From: Termitomyces sp. T153
Taxonomy: Eukaryota > Basidiomycota > Agaricomycetes > Agaricales > Lyophyllaceae
Reading direction: 5' to 3'
DNA length: 64,000 nt
Assembly (NCBI GenBank): GCA_018296165.2
Contig: JACKQL020000015.1
Coordinates: 124,001 to 188,000 of the forward strand
Shown: positions 1-11,207 of the stretch, in pieces
Layout of the letters: each line of letters opens with the position of its first letter
Numbering within the stretch: the first letter of the stretch is position 1
Program-made: the position numbers and the translations under genes
The notes under the pieces: generated by a model
Databases searched by the model: none
What the model saw: only the letters and a program-made list of their open reading frames with translations
What the model was told of the DNA's origin: nothing

Positions 1-1106
1 ATTGAAGTGATTTTCCTATGGAAGCTTGAGCCATGCTCAGAGAATTGTGAAGCATGGAAAAGTCCTACCAGGCTTTCATAGTTCTGAAAGCTTAAACTAC
101 AAGTTAGTTCCACGAGGCTTCAGTCAGTCTGGGATCTTGCTCACTATTGATCTTTGATGCCATTTCGCTTGCAGATAAAACATTCTTCATGTCGTTCCCT
201 CATATGAGAGTACAACTCATCGTCGCTGAAGAAACATTCGCGACAGAATTCACAAATTGGATGAATCCCTCCATCTATTTGATCCTTAGGCATAGATTTG
301 CCGTATGAACGGTGATACATCGAGGGAAGATGTAGAGGAAGAACATTCGGTGGATATAAAGCGTGTTCGTGCGCAAACACCTTTTTTGACCGGATACACA
401 GATCACTGTCGCGAAGAATCAACATCGGGAGATTAATCCAGGAGAAAAATGGTAGTACTGACCACATGAGCTTTCCATGAGTGGCTCGTACATGTAGTTT
501 GAGATCACCCCATCCGTTTCCAATATAAGGACAATCAGGATCAGGACAGTTGAATCGGAGGAGCAACAATGTCTCTTCCATCATCTCCTGAGTCTCGAAA
601 GAGATCGAAAGCTTCGTGTCCTTATATGGTACTGATTCGGGAGCATACGACGAGAAAAGCTCTTCAGGAGACGTCGTGAATACCACGGTTTGTTGAGGCT
701 CCTAAAATTTAGATATCACGAGATGAAATCAATACATTTCAAGTAGAAGGCAACGGACCTTGCAGAAAGTACAATCTAATCTTTTGTAGAGCGCTCTTAG
801 ACGCAACGCACAGACGTGACAGGTGCGGTGGTTACATTCCGAGACGGAGTAGTATTTGACAGGTTCTGCGCAAATCCAACACACGTCCGCGTCCTCGCTA
901 GCCTCAGCACTTGTATTACCCTCTTCTGAACCTTTTTCCAGCTCTTTCCTCTTCATTTCAGGCTCTGAAAGCGGCACGGCTGCAGGTGTCTTGCCATTCG
1001 GACGTCCACCTCGACCACGATTGCCTCCACCTCGGGGGTTGCCACCTCTCTTTCCAGTTACACGTGCCGTAGCTGGATTCTGAGTGTTCGTAGTAGTAGT
1101 AGACAT
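1..1106 (-). CDS. HEL2: RING E3 ubiquitin ligase, HEL2/ZNF598 family (N-terminal part)
   Basis: The family detects collided ribosomes and ubiquitinates small-subunit proteins to start ribosome-associated quality control. My spliced model has exons 1106-759, 701-463, 405-145, 90-69 and 15 to beyond the left edge, with introns of 53-57 nt and consistent phase throughout. The start has a Ser/Thr run and an RGG-like Gly/Arg stretch (residues about 18-35), then a RING domain (CWIC, then CNHRTCHVC, then CTFCK) at about residues 76-116. C2H2-type fingers follow (CPDPDCPYIG then LKLHVRATHG, and CEFCRECF then LYSHMRERH). Joining exons 3-5 gives the family segment ending YFQNYESL then ENHFN, which supports the splice sites. 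The 57-nt intron at 462-406 is a multiple of three and so reads through if unspliced. The C-terminal half lies outside the window. The RING order and finger spacing make this a confident family call. Confidence 0.92.
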
Positions 1107-1258
1107 AGATCAGACAGATGAGAATAAATACGCGGAAGCGAGCACGAAAGGAGGCAGAGGCGATGAACCCAAGAGCTATAGTAGATTGTCGGATTTTATT
1201 TAATCAATCAGGTGATCACCTGGGCCCAATCAACTATGGACTGACTAACAGAAGTGTT

Positions 1259-1905
1259 CTAACCAGTGACCTGACGCGAATATTCTGAATGGTATGAGGA
1301 AGGTGTACTAAGGATTACTACACAAGATCCTTGCCGCTTATACTCATGCACGCCACCAGCAGCGTTTTCCACAAACACGCTCGAATACACCAGCCCTCTG
1401 TCGTTCCCTCTTGCAGTCCATAATTGCACAACATCTCCTTGGTTAGCCGGAATATCCACTAGATTAATCAGAGGAAGCTGGAGTAATGTCTTAGGGAAGC
1501 TGATGGCTTGGAAGACGGGGAAGCGGAAGACTGACCTTGAGAACGCCAAAGTGAAAGTCTCCCCGTCCAGCTGTACCTGTTCCTGCTGTCGTATTGTGCA
1601 GAGGCTTTTTCGTGACTGGAACCAGGTGTTTGTCGTCTTTGGAGTAGAATAAGGCCTATGTCCTTTGGTCCCAATCAACTTGAAGTTATGCCAGGATTTG
1701 TGAAGGGGGTTTCAAAGGGTACGTTCAGAGCATGGTCCAAGATTCTGAACCAGTGAGCTTTCGGAACAGAGAGAAGTCCTGTCGGGTTTGTGAAGGGGTA
1801 GTCTAGGATCCAGCACTCTAAGTCAGATGTGCATACCAAGTTGATACAAAAGACGTGGGTACCATCACTTGGTTCAATGAAAACAATAACAATTTGATAT
1901 TCGTA
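1259..1905 (-). CDS. Unrecognised multi-exon protein, 3' part
   Basis: I do not recognise this protein. A plausible model reads exons 1905-1723 and 1678-1259, joined by a 44-nt intron (GTACCC to TCAAG) that fuses the segment ending RILDHALN to LIGTKGHRPYS. A further 36-nt GTCAGT-to-CATCAG intron inside exon 2 (1535-1500) is possible but keeps the frame either way. The product is about 200 residues without obvious signal peptide or membrane segment; beta-rich stretches such as VDIPANQGDVVQLW occur in the C-terminal half. The 5' end is unclear: an open frame around 2095-1915 is in another phase, so an upstream exon or a frameshift is possible. It sits tail-to-head with HEL2, only about 150 nt upstream of the HEL2 start. 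It could be a real species-restricted gene or a decaying copy. Confidence 0.4.
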
Positions 1906-2830
1906 CTCTCATCCATTATTGCAAAATGAAAAATCCAGTCTCCATCTCTGCGTTGAATTGGCCAGACTATTACTGCCATTCCTCAGCGATGAGTTAGGTG
2001 CTACGAAATCCGGTGCCCACGCCCGGAACGAAGACAGACTTGTTGTCGATTTTGGTAGAGATCGGGCACTGTTGAATGATGGAATGTCGGCAATTGTTTA
2101 TTCCAGAAAGGAGTTGGCGCGATCAAGGAGGGTCATGTTCTAGAAAATTCAAAAGGTGTATGTTCAGCCAGGAACTAGTCACTTGGGTGAGACACATTTT
2201 GGGATCTCTTCACCCCGCTGTCAGAAGTGTGAGAGACGTTATAAATCTCTCTATGTGGTTACTCATGTCAAGTAAGGCCCCGCTGATGGTCGAGGCTCAA
2301 CTCTGTCAACGTCAGAGGGGAGCGTCCGTCAGAGATACCGACTTCCCGAAACAGATCGGATGCATAGAGCGGTCAAAATCTGCCCGGAAAAAAATCTGCC
2401 GAGAAACTCAACATGGAACTTGTGGGCAGCTTTGTTCAGACTTTCCTATAATGCTTGCTGAGAGGAATTGGAAGAATGTCGGCATACGCCCAGAAAGTTC
2501 CTTGGTAATGAAGGAGTTCGAGCGTCCATGATCATATATGAGGTAAGGGCATCTGTAAGTATCCCATGGATACGAATCTGACTCGGATGTAAACTTAAAC
2601 TGCTGCATGATTACTCAAGCCACACAAAGTGGTGCTCAATCGGTCCTCGGGCAACTACCTTGATATTGAGCTACACTCTCATTCCAATCAGTCCCTTTGC
2701 AGTTCGGGCGAAATTTTTGTTTTTTGAGAGCTCTAACAAAGCATTATCCTTTCAATGATGAAGGACATAAATTTCAAAGCAGATAGAAAGAACACGACCC
2801 AACGCACCAAAATGTGAAGAACTCCAAGAA
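1906..2830. other. Stretch with no supported gene
   Basis: Short overlapping open frames occur on both strands, but none shows a recognisable domain, splice structure or start context. The part nearest 1906-2100 may contain upstream exons of the neighbouring minus-strand unknown gene. The rest looks like intergenic DNA with ordinary CpG content, so it is probably not an old transposon. Confidence 0.4.
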
Positions 2831-3241
2831 TTACTGAGTAGACATGAAGTTCCTATCCTTTATCCGCTGCTTGTTCTCCTTCCGCCTCTTCACCCTTTCT
2901 GCCATTCCTCCCGGTCCGTCGTCCGGCCATACTTTAGGCTGCAGGACCGTCCATAGCCACTCTGGGTACTCTTCGTCTGCGGCCGCGAGAACGGGGGGCT
3001 GGCCCTTGAGATAGTTGAGTCCTGTCAAGACAGTATCTTTTGTGCACGACGACAAGGGTGGAGCTGCTTCAAAACAAATTAGAACGAATGTGGATCGCGA
3101 CTAGAGGCGTGGCAGACCTGTGGTAGTCGCGCTCGCGGCAGCGTTTGTTTTTGCTACACGGGAAACAGCGGTAGTGGTGAACCTGCGTGCTCGACAGAGG
3201 GTACAAAGCTGTGGTCGTTCAAGAATACGGAGAAGAGACAT
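2831..3241 (-). CDS. MRPL37: Mitochondrial large ribosomal subunit protein mL54
   Basis: This is a structural protein of the mitochondrial 54S subunit, acting in mitochondrial translation. Two exons, 3241-3118 and 3063-2831, are joined by a 54-nt intron (GTCTGC to GAAGCAG) and give 118 residues. The N-terminus is rich in Arg, Leu, Thr and Ala (MSLLRILERP, then RARRFTTTAVSR), as expected of a mitochondrial targeting peptide. The family core follows: NYLKGQPPV, DEEYPEWLW, then a basic tail with RVKRRKENKQRIKDRNFM. The length is close to that of fungal mL54 proteins. The start was chosen because it precedes the targeting peptide and keeps phase across the intron. The nearest gene to the right begins about 1.5 kb away. 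The call is firm on the DEEYPEWLW motif and overall layout. Confidence 0.88.
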
Positions 3242-4629
3242 GGGTGTGACGTGACAACATACTGTCGAAGGTGACCTAAATGTGTCATAACGCAGTTTTG
3301 TGATACATCAATGCATCAACTTTCGAGGCTCCATGTACGAAAGCTTCAAACCTTCAGAACTGTCTCTAACTGAGTCCTTCACTCCTATATTACCGCCTGG
3401 GCCAAGGCACTGCGTGGGGATTTGCTGGAAGCACGTCTGAGTTAGAGAGGCCATGGTTTTGAAGTTCGAACAATGGATAGTAGGGATCTTCTTGTTGCGT
3501 ACTAAGTCTCACGGCCTCTATATATGTGTTTCAAACTGAATGACTACAGGTGGATGGTGTCCTCATAGAATTGCAGAACTTGTGATAATGAGATTTCAAG
3601 CGGCACTGGCCTGTACTAATTCTCTTGACTTGTGAAGTTCGTCGCACACTTCCTTTCCGCTTCAGCCTCATAAGTCTGCGGGATCCGATACCCTTACACC
3701 TTGAGGATTTCTTAAAATTTTGACAGTCATTACCATGAGGTATTCTAGTTGAGCATGGTTACCATGCTGCAGATTTGTGGAGTATTCGTAGGATAAAGTT
3801 ATGTATGTATGAAAGACCGGGATCCATTTGGACCAATTGGTCAACCTTCGAAGCTTCGAGTTTCTTATACATCAAAGTTCTACTTTTCACCTCTACGTGC
3901 ATTATGAGTCTTCAGTCCTGAGCCCCTGCTGTCATGCTTCGTGACTTAATGATTCTTTGCCAGGGCCAGCCCGAGTCATCCAAGCAGCACCAGCGTCTGA
4001 TTGTTTTTCGACTTGCAGCGTAAATTACCAAATCTAATCTTCAAGATCTGCGAAACCACTGAGAAGATTTTTAGTCGGGTGGAAGGGGCTGTCTTAGTCG
4101 CCTCTGGTGGGATGATATGGGGTTGAAGTCGATTTAAATGCTCAGTATACTTATTCTCTATTTAGACTTGTTGAGCAGCTGCGGATAAACAAGGTAGATT
4201 GAACTGTAGGTACAAAGTACTACAAGGCCTACTTATATACTGTAGTATGGAATAGAAGGCAGTGCTATGAGCTGCTATGAGTAATCAGAATAAAAACTTC
4301 AGAAAGCGAAAATTGTCCTGTATGACGTCGGTGTGGCTTAGCGCCGATGGTACTCGGTGACTCGGATTGCCGGTACATCTCCAACACTCTTTCAGGCTTA
4401 TCAATCGAGCGACATGAGATAAAACGGAAACACCTCGTCCTTCACTGCCTGAAAACTTTGGGAATTTTCTCTTCGAACCTGTCAGTTGTCACTGCCATCG
4501 TGCTTTGCGTAGTCAGATGATTCAATCACAAGTCGTTTCAGTCCGTCTTTCATTCTCGTCCATGGTCAGCCAAGACCTCAGTAGCCAAGATCTCAGTAGA
4601 ATCATGAGCTTCAAAAGGCGTCGGATCCC
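3242..4629. other. Intergenic region between mL54 and ADH copy 1
   Basis: No gene is supported in these 1.4 kb. It holds the divergent upstream regions of mL54 (minus) and ADH copy 1 (plus). CpG content is ordinary and I see no terminal repeats or coding similarity to the transposons elsewhere in the window. The last part, immediately upstream of 4630, is not shared with ADH copy 2. Confidence 0.5.
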
Positions 4630-6450
4630 CTAGAACCCGCTCCCACACGTTTTTCTTCCTCACTTTCACACTGCTGCAAACTTCCAAAATCTGAAAGCTA
4701 AGACACAGAAAGACATCGATGACTAGCACAGACCTTTCAATACCAAAGACAGCCAAGGCGGCAATCCTCAATGGTTTAGGAGAGAAATACATCATCAGAG
4801 ACGACTATCCCGTGAAACAGGCGTCGGAGCTCCTTCCAGGGGAATGTCTCGTCAAAATAGAATACTCGGGCATTTGTCATTCGGATTTACATGTCAAGCA
4901 AGGGGATTGGCAGAAAAAGCCGATATTGCCACTTATCGGTGGGCATGAGGCCGTGGGCCGTGTAGTGGCGATTGGGGAACATAGTGATGCTGGGACGGTA
5001 AAGATTGGAGATCGCGTTGGGTTGAAGTGGCTTGCTGGTGTGTGTATGAAGTACGTGTTATTTTGCAATAGTTTTTTCATGGATTCTTGAGGACTTCTGA
5101 TGATATTTTACATGTGTGGCTAGGTGCGAGATGTGTCGGAAGGGCAACGAGCCGTGTTAGTTGTCGTGATCGTTGTGTTTTCCTGCATGATATTCAAGTA
5201 TATTTATAGGTTGCCCTTTGTCAAAGGCGCATGGTTTCACGGTTCATGGTACATTCGCTGAATATGTGGTAAGTCGATTGAATTGTCGAGGTTGAATACT
5301 TACTGGGAATCCACGATTTTATAAGGTGTCGTGGGTGAACTACGTTACCCCAATCCCCGATAATCTTGACAGCGCAGCCGCAGCTCCTTTCCTCTGTGCG
5401 GTAGGAACATACTGTCCTTGAACTTGTATTTCATGTTTTCTAATGCATGATTGTAGGGAGTAACGGTGTATAACGGTTTAAAGCAGTCTCGGGCGAAGAT
5501 CGGCGACTGGGTAGCCATCTCGGGTGCCGGGGGTGGGCTTGGACATCTCGGTGCGTTTCTTTATCCTCAATCTGTGGACCCTTTTTTGATAGAGAATGCA
5601 GCTGTCCAGTATGCAGTAGCCATGGGTCTCCGGGTACTTGCAATCGGTAAAATGAGCTATACGTCTGGGTAACATATTGCTCAAAACCTTTTTCCAGACA
5701 CTGGCGCAGCCAAGAAGGAGCTATGCGCGAAGCTTGGTGCCGAGAAATGGGTTGACTTTAAGGAGTCCACAGATCTCGCGGCAGACGTCCGAGCTGCCAC
5801 TGATGGACTCGGCCCGCATGTTGCTCTTATTGCAGTCGGGGATGTAAGGACAATGTCATCAAAAGCATCTGCTTCTTGTAGACTCATTGAAAATTCAGGC
5901 ACGACCATTCAATCAAGCCCTCCTGTATCTTCGTGCAGCTGGAACGTTGGTCGCCATCGGTATGCCAGGTGGAAATGGCTTGCTTAATGTTCCAGTGACT
6001 CTTTTGATCGGAAAGGCAAGTCTGGATCATCATTCTATAGACATCGGAACATTTATGTATTGTGCAGAGTTTGACAGTACTCGGGTCAGCTGTTGGGTGT
6101 GTTTACTTTCAGTTTCCCATCGTATTCGTCGATTAATTTGGGTCTTTTCCAAAGTAATCGTCAAGATGCCGTGGAGGCTCTACAGATAGCGGCGCAAGGC
6201 AAGGTTAAGTGCCAGTACCAAGTTCGAGAGCTGAAGGAATTAAATGAGTGTGTATTCCAATTCTGCCATATGTCTCCTGGCCTAACTCGGAACTTTACGA
6301 CAGAATTTTCGACGAGATGGATACCGGCAGAATCGCTGGACGAATGCTTTTCAAATTCTGAGCGGAGTAGTTGATCCATGTATCATCAGCATCATAATTC
6401 CAGTGCGATATTGTGATCTTGTGCTGCTCGTTGTTGATAACGTCGTAAAG
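4630..6450 (+). repeat. Segmental duplication containing ADH copy 1
   Basis: This block aligns by eye with 15977-17800, from about 85 nt upstream of the start codon (shared words CACACGTTTTTCT and ATCTGAAAGCTAAG) through all exons and introns to about 90 nt past the stop. Exon lengths are identical in the two copies, introns differ by a few bases, and most differences are single substitutions. Both copies are in the same orientation. Confidence 0.9.
4719..6361 (+). CDS. Zinc-dependent alcohol dehydrogenase, copy 1
   Basis: A medium-chain alcohol dehydrogenase of the yeast ADH type, interconverting primary alcohols and aldehydes with NAD(H). Eleven exons (4719-5050, 5124-5155, 5210-5268, 5326-5400, 5457-5550, 5602-5646, 5698-5843, 5899-6015, 6068-6096, 6155-6247, 6304-6361) give 1,080 nt, 359 residues, normal for the family. 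Visible sites are catalytic zinc ligands in GICHSDLH and GGHEAVG, the structural-zinc cysteines in [15 protein letters not shown], and the NAD-binding [10 protein letters not shown] turn. Intron 8 begins GCAAGT instead of GT, a rare GC-AG donor; the flanking bases match the consensus well, so splicing is plausible. No targeting peptide is seen, so a cytosolic enzyme is likely. A near-identical paralog lies at 16067-17714, which makes redundancy or divergent expression likely. Confidence 0.93.
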
Positions 6451-7159
6451 ATATCGATCAGGTCTTGAAGTATGTCGGGCTGTCCGTTACTCCGTAGTGA
6501 GTTCTTGTGGGATGTAACCTTGTGTAACATGAATTATCATTATTATAAGAGGTCAACGTCATTTTTGTCCTCTCCACGCCGGGCATTCGAGATTACTCAG
6601 GCCCATTCTTGGAGTCATGTGTGAGCTTGGCCGACATATGAAATTGAACTTGCATTCCAACACCCAAAATTACCAAAAGCGCCCTTTCCAATCCCCGTAC
6701 TTTCAAACGCGCATTGAAATGTCTTCACTATATTCGGAGTCTGACTCAGACCTTGATTCCATCGATGACTATTCAGATTATGAAACATATTCCGAAGACC
6801 AGTGTTGTACCTAAGCCTTAGGGCTGAATAGGGTTTAAGGCTTAACAACATATTAAGTCTAAGCCTTAGAATCGTTGAGGACATGATTTGAAGGCTTAAT
6901 TAAGGCTTAACATTGGATGACCATTTTCGGAAGAATATGATCGATGCATAGTAATTCAGTAGTAATTCAATAAGAATTGCTCCTTCAACACTTCCCAATG
7001 CCCCCACTCCGTAAACCTATTTGAGAATACCTTCTAAGAGGCAAAAATAAAATGAGTCTCGCGTCCAGCTGTCGCGGTTGCATCAAGAAACGTCGGCCAA
7101 ATGGAGTTGTTGTTGAGCTTGATTAGCGATGGGAGGCCTGCATTACTGTCATCAGAAAA
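6451..7159. other. Spacer with an AAGGCTTA palindrome cluster
   Basis: No convincing gene lies here. A short acidic open frame (6719-6814, starting MSSLYSESDSD) has no recognisable domain. At 6809-6913 the words AAGGCTTA and TAAGCCTT recur at least six times in both orientations and could fold into a hairpin (arms near 6838 and 6861). CpG content is host-like up to about 7.1 kb and drops sharply after that, marking the start of the transposon block. Confidence 0.5.
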
Positions 7160-7911
7160 TCATGAGTCATTCAAGGTGTGTGTACTCACAGTTGAAAGAA
7201 GGCCGATGGACCTGACAGCATGTCACATGAAAAGAAGATGTTGGTGGAGTCCGTGGGGTCCGTGAATCAATGATTGCGCACATTCTGGGCAATGGAACGG
7301 ATGGGCCATGCCCAAATACATCATCTGATGCCCGTAAAGCTGCACACCAACTAAAGAAAGGGGATAAAAAGAGGGAACTCCCAGATGCAGACTCTGACAG
7401 TGGTGTTGACACTATGCAGAAGCTGGCAAAGAAAAGGATGCTCACCAAGGTGCAGGCATTGATGCATCAATCCCAGCTCAAGATTTTTCAGGGCCCACAT
7501 CTTCCATTCACCTAAGCTGGAATTGTCAGGAGCAGTTTCTTCATACAACAGTGTCTGCAAATCTCCCATTCTGATGGATTGAGGACCCAGAAGTCATAAC
7601 ACTGTTTCTCCTCCTTTGGTCCACAGCAGGTGATGTCATCCCATCTGGCCAGCAAATATCTGGGCTGCTTTCAGATAAAGCAAACAAAGCAGTTTACAAA
7701 TGAGTGAAGAGAGCTTTGCAGGGTAAATATGCAATGATGACATTGCGTGGATGGAAAGATGACTCATGAAATGCTATCAGTGGTGTCAACATTTCAGTTG
7801 AAGGAAAGGAAGAAAACAAATAGGAAATAGTCTCACCTTACAATTATCCCAGGCTTTAGATGTATCTTGTTGACTTGATCAACTCCATGGCACATAAGAA
7901 GGATGGACCAG
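7160..7911 (+). pseudogene. Decayed hAT-type transposase (DUF659 region)
   Basis: The plus strand encodes pieces of a fungal hAT-superfamily transposase. One open frame (7270-7515) carries a conserved-looking N-terminal part (AHILGNGTDGPCPNTS, Lys-rich). Further on, broken translations around 7575-7910 read DPEVITLFLLL, STAGDVIPSG, ALQGKYAMM, GWKDDS, AISGVNISVEGK and YLVDLINSMAHKKDG, which match the usual order of the DUF659 segment. Several in-frame stops and a damaged intron (before MYLVDL) show it is not functional. The C-terminal catalytic and dimerisation parts are missing: the copy ends where an LTR-B fragment begins at 7912. Recognition rests on family memory, so superfamily is fairly sure and exact lineage is not. 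Confidence 0.6.
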
Positions 7912-8867
7912 TGATGTAAAGCAAGAGCTAATAATGAGGAGAGAAGTGAAAAGTGTTGCTGTTGCTAGCCTAACTTGCTAGATGGTAATGAAAGGATTGC
8001 TAGAAGGAGAAATGGACAGAGACAAAGGAGTTGCTGTAAGGGCAACCTCCAGAGCAGTGGATTGGAGTCATGCAGCTAGCAGAGGGGAATCCAAAGTATA
8101 TTAGCAGAGTAGACAATGATACAATCAGTAACTAATCACCTAGCAGAGGGGAATCCAAAGAGAACAAGTCTAAGGATCTCTGCTGCTCAGTGCAGTGCAT
8201 CAGCAGGTGACAGAGGCATGGGAACTACTGTACAGAAGACTGGAGCTGCTCCTAACCCTAGGGCAATGATTGCTGAGGTAATATGGAGGACTCTGCAGTT
8301 CTCTAGAGATCTCCAGGGTTCTAGAAAGAGCCCTGGAGATGTTGAACAAGCTGCGGAGGTGCTGGAACCAGTTATGAAGGTTAGAAATGGAAGTCCCCTG
8401 ACAGTTGCTAGGAAAGGGGGAACTAATGATAGAAATGGAGTGGGGAACAAGGGATGGATGAAGTTAAGGTGTATGGGAGGACAAATGCAAACTGGTTGCT
8501 AGCCATGGTTGCTAGCATTGCTAAGTCATAAAAACACTAAGGGCACCCATAGTTGGCACCCATGCTAGATCAAATATGAGGGTTGTCAAGACTTGTCACT
8601 AAGTCATTGGCAATGAAAAGAGAGAGCAATAAGAAATCTGAAGCCAGTCAGCTGAGAGCTCATGAGGGGAATGGTCCTCTGTTTGTTGTTTTTTGTCTCT
8701 ATGTACAGGCAGTATTTATACTGTTTGTAGGTATAGTATTTAGAAAGGATATATTAGTTGCTGCAAGCAATGGCATCTGCCAAAGTGTTTATGATACATC
8801 CTGGATGTCAGTATGGTAACTAAGTATACATACACAATGTCAATATAATGTGTAAAAATTGTTAATC
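7912..8867. repeat. LTR-B, partial copy, inverted relative to 10102-11207
   Basis: This stretch is the reverse-oriented match of the solo LTR-B at 10102-11207. Shared words include GCAAGAGCTAAT, TTGCTAGATGGTAATGAAAGG, TGTACAGGCAGTATTTATAC and the end AAAATTGTTAATC. It begins TGATGT like the full copy, has an internal deletion just after that, and stops at about 8867 where the full copy continues for roughly 400 nt. A 20-nt word, AGCAGAGGGGAATCCAAAG, occurs twice inside it (near 8077 and 8141), a small internal duplication. No coding capacity is supported. Confidence 0.7.
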
Positions 8868-9229
8868 TACCCAAACCCCCACAACCCTCAAGGATTACCA
8901 AGAAAGGAAGGAAAGTGCACCTCCACCCCAGTCTCCCTTGAACAACCCCCAATGGCTTCCCTCCAACATCCCCAGGAATCAATATAAAGAGCTGCAGTAC
9001 CCCAACCAATGATGCCAGGCAACTCTAGACTCCATTGCCACAACTCTGTACACTACTGCCACAACTTCAGACACCACCACCACCACTCCAACACCCACCC
9101 CCATCAATCTGAAAGCTCTTGACATCATGATTATTGGCACCATCCTTTTTGCATGCATTTTACAAGATGGAATTCCTGCCTATCAGCTTCAAATAACACC
9201 AGCCCTACCAGAAGAACACCTGTATATAG

Positions 9230-10101
9230 GGACTACCCCACCGGAACAAAAAAACAGAGGAACAAATCCTATATGAAGTAGTTCCCCTGGAGTACCATGA
9301 ATTCACTGATGTGTTCTTTGAAGGAAGCACAAAGAATCTTATAATTATCAAATTGATCTTGAAGAGAGCACCTCCCACCCTTTCAGCAAGATCCACAACA
9401 TGTCAGAAATCAAATCCTGAGCCCAAAAAGATTGCCTCAACAACCTGCTTGGCAAAGGTTCCATCCACCCCTTGATCTCCACCACTGAAGCTCCAGTCTT
9501 GTTTAACAAAGTCACTAAAAAGAACTGGTATTCTCTCCCCCTAATCAGTGACCTTGTTGACTGCCTCCACAGTGCCAAGATCTACACTAAAATACACCTC
9601 TGCTCTGGCTACAACAATGTTTGGAGTGCTCTGGGACATGAAGGAAAGACTTCCTTCTGCGACTGCTATAGCTTCTTCAAGTACTTCATGATGCTCTTCA
9701 GAATGACCAACTCCCCCACCACCTTCCAGTACTTTATGAACAACATCTTCTACAACATGAACAACATTTTTGTTGTCATGTACTTGGACAACATTTTGAA
9801 CTACTTGAACTCCCTGGAGGAATGGGAGCATGTCTGACACATCCTAGAATGACTCTGGGAATACCATCATCACACCAAACCCAAATAATGCTTCTTCCAC
9901 ACTACAGATGTCAAATATTGCAGAGTTATTATCACACCAAATGGGATATGCATGGACCCAGCCAAGGTCGAGGCCATTCTCAACTGGCCCCTGCTCTGGA
10001 ACATCAAGGAAGTACAGTCTTTCCTATGGTTTGCTAACTTCTATCACCAGTTCATTGACAATTACTCTGGGGTCACAAAACCTCTCAACTAACTCACCCA
10101 G
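9230..10101 (+). pseudogene. Gypsy-1 reverse transcriptase fragment
   Basis: Pieces readable in order are LEYHEFTDVFFEG (pre-RT linker), APVLFNKVTKKNWYSLPLISDL, SAKIYTKIHLCSGYNNV, FQYFMNNIF and VVMYLDNILNYL, then a thumb-like segment with KVEAILNWPL and FANFYHQFI. Compared with intact chromoviruses the stretch after APVLF lacks about 20 residues, so the VDYR-LN block is gone. The catalytic YxDD box reads YLDN: the second Asp codon GAC is now AAC. Stops interrupt the frame after the box. The reading frame stops at the LTR-B insertion at 10102. It cannot make an active enzyme. Confidence 0.85.
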
Positions 10102-11207
10102 TGATAAGATCCACTTGTTGCTGAGAACTGTTTCCAGCATTTCTGACTGGACAGTAGCTGACTATATTGCACATGACCATGCACAAGTCACAACACTTAT
10201 TATGTGGGGTCTACCCCCAAGGTCTGGACAATGAAGCCTTTTGCATGTGATTTTAGTGACCACAAGACTTATAGATCACAAGCTACATCATGTGGAGTCT
10301 GGACTTTGAACCTAGAATGATAAGGTTGAGACCTTTCTTAGTGATGATTGCTAGCAACATTACCTGGTGACAACATGGTGTTCTCTCTAAAAAGGGATAT
10401 ATTGAAAGCCATGTGATTTCTTACTTATTATTTTTCTTGTTGGGTTTACAAACATACTTGAATGACATTTACGCTTCAGGTATTGACATTGGAAATGCTC
10501 TTTTCTTGTGATTAACAATTTTTACACACTATATTGGCATTGTGTACATATACTTGGTTACCAGTCTGACATCCAGTATGTATCATAAACACTTTGGCAG
10601 ATGCTGTCACTAGCAGTGACTAATATTTCCTTTCTGAAACTATACTTATGAACAGTATAAATACTGCCTGTACATAGAGACAAAAACCAATGAACAGAGT
10701 ACCATTCCCCTCATTAGCTCTCAGCTTACCAACTTCAGATTTCTTATTGCTCTTTCTTGCCAAAAACTGAGCAACAAGCCTTGATGACCTCAACCTCAAT
10801 CTAGTATACTATGGGTGCCTTTTGTGTTATTATGACTTAGTGATGCTAGTGGCTACAGCTAGTGACTAATTTGCATTTGTCCCCCAATCTTCATTGACCT
10901 CACTTATTCCTTGTTCCCCACTGTTCTTCTTATTGCTTAGTGTCCTTTCTTTTAATGACTCTTTTGTGTTTGTTCTCTTCTCCTTCTATTACCCAGCAAC
11001 CTTTCATTACCATCTAGCAACTTAGGCTAGTGATAGCAACACTTTTGACTTCTCATTTCCTTTTCATCCATTAGCTCTTGCTCTCTGGGACAGTTACTGA
11101 CTCACCCTCTATTAACTTTCTATTGCAAGCTACCCTATCTAGTCGCTAGTGTTTATGTCTTCTTTTTGGTTTTCTGCATGGCAGCTAAGTGGCATAGGAG
11201 CACATCA
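10102..11207. repeat. Solo LTR-B inserted in the Gypsy-1 pol frame
   Basis: The insertion begins TGATAAG and ends CACATCA, has TG...CA ends, and is flanked by CCAG on both sides (10098-10101 and 11208-11211). Removing it brings the RT thumb next to the RNase H start (ACTCACC then CCAGAAAGACACTCC). It contains no coding sequence. A partial copy in opposite orientation lies at 7912-8867. Four bases rather than five are visibly duplicated; old age or a family-specific target size can explain this. Confidence 0.75.

Noticed and set aside
856..1083. Plus-strand open frame of 75 codons with Pro/Arg-rich product
   Set aside because: It is the antisense of the HEL2 first exon (Gly/Arg-rich and RING part); the composition explains the lack of stops.
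2076..2531. Plus-strand open frame of 151 codons
   Set aside because: It has no domain, no splice context and poor codon regularity; it overlaps several other frames of similar quality.
5156..5160. In-frame TAG after [11 protein letters not shown] in ADH copy 1, suggesting a pseudogene
   Set aside because: The codon lies at a GTTAGT donor; splicing from 5155 to 5210 removes it and restores the zinc-binding [10 protein letters not shown] segment.
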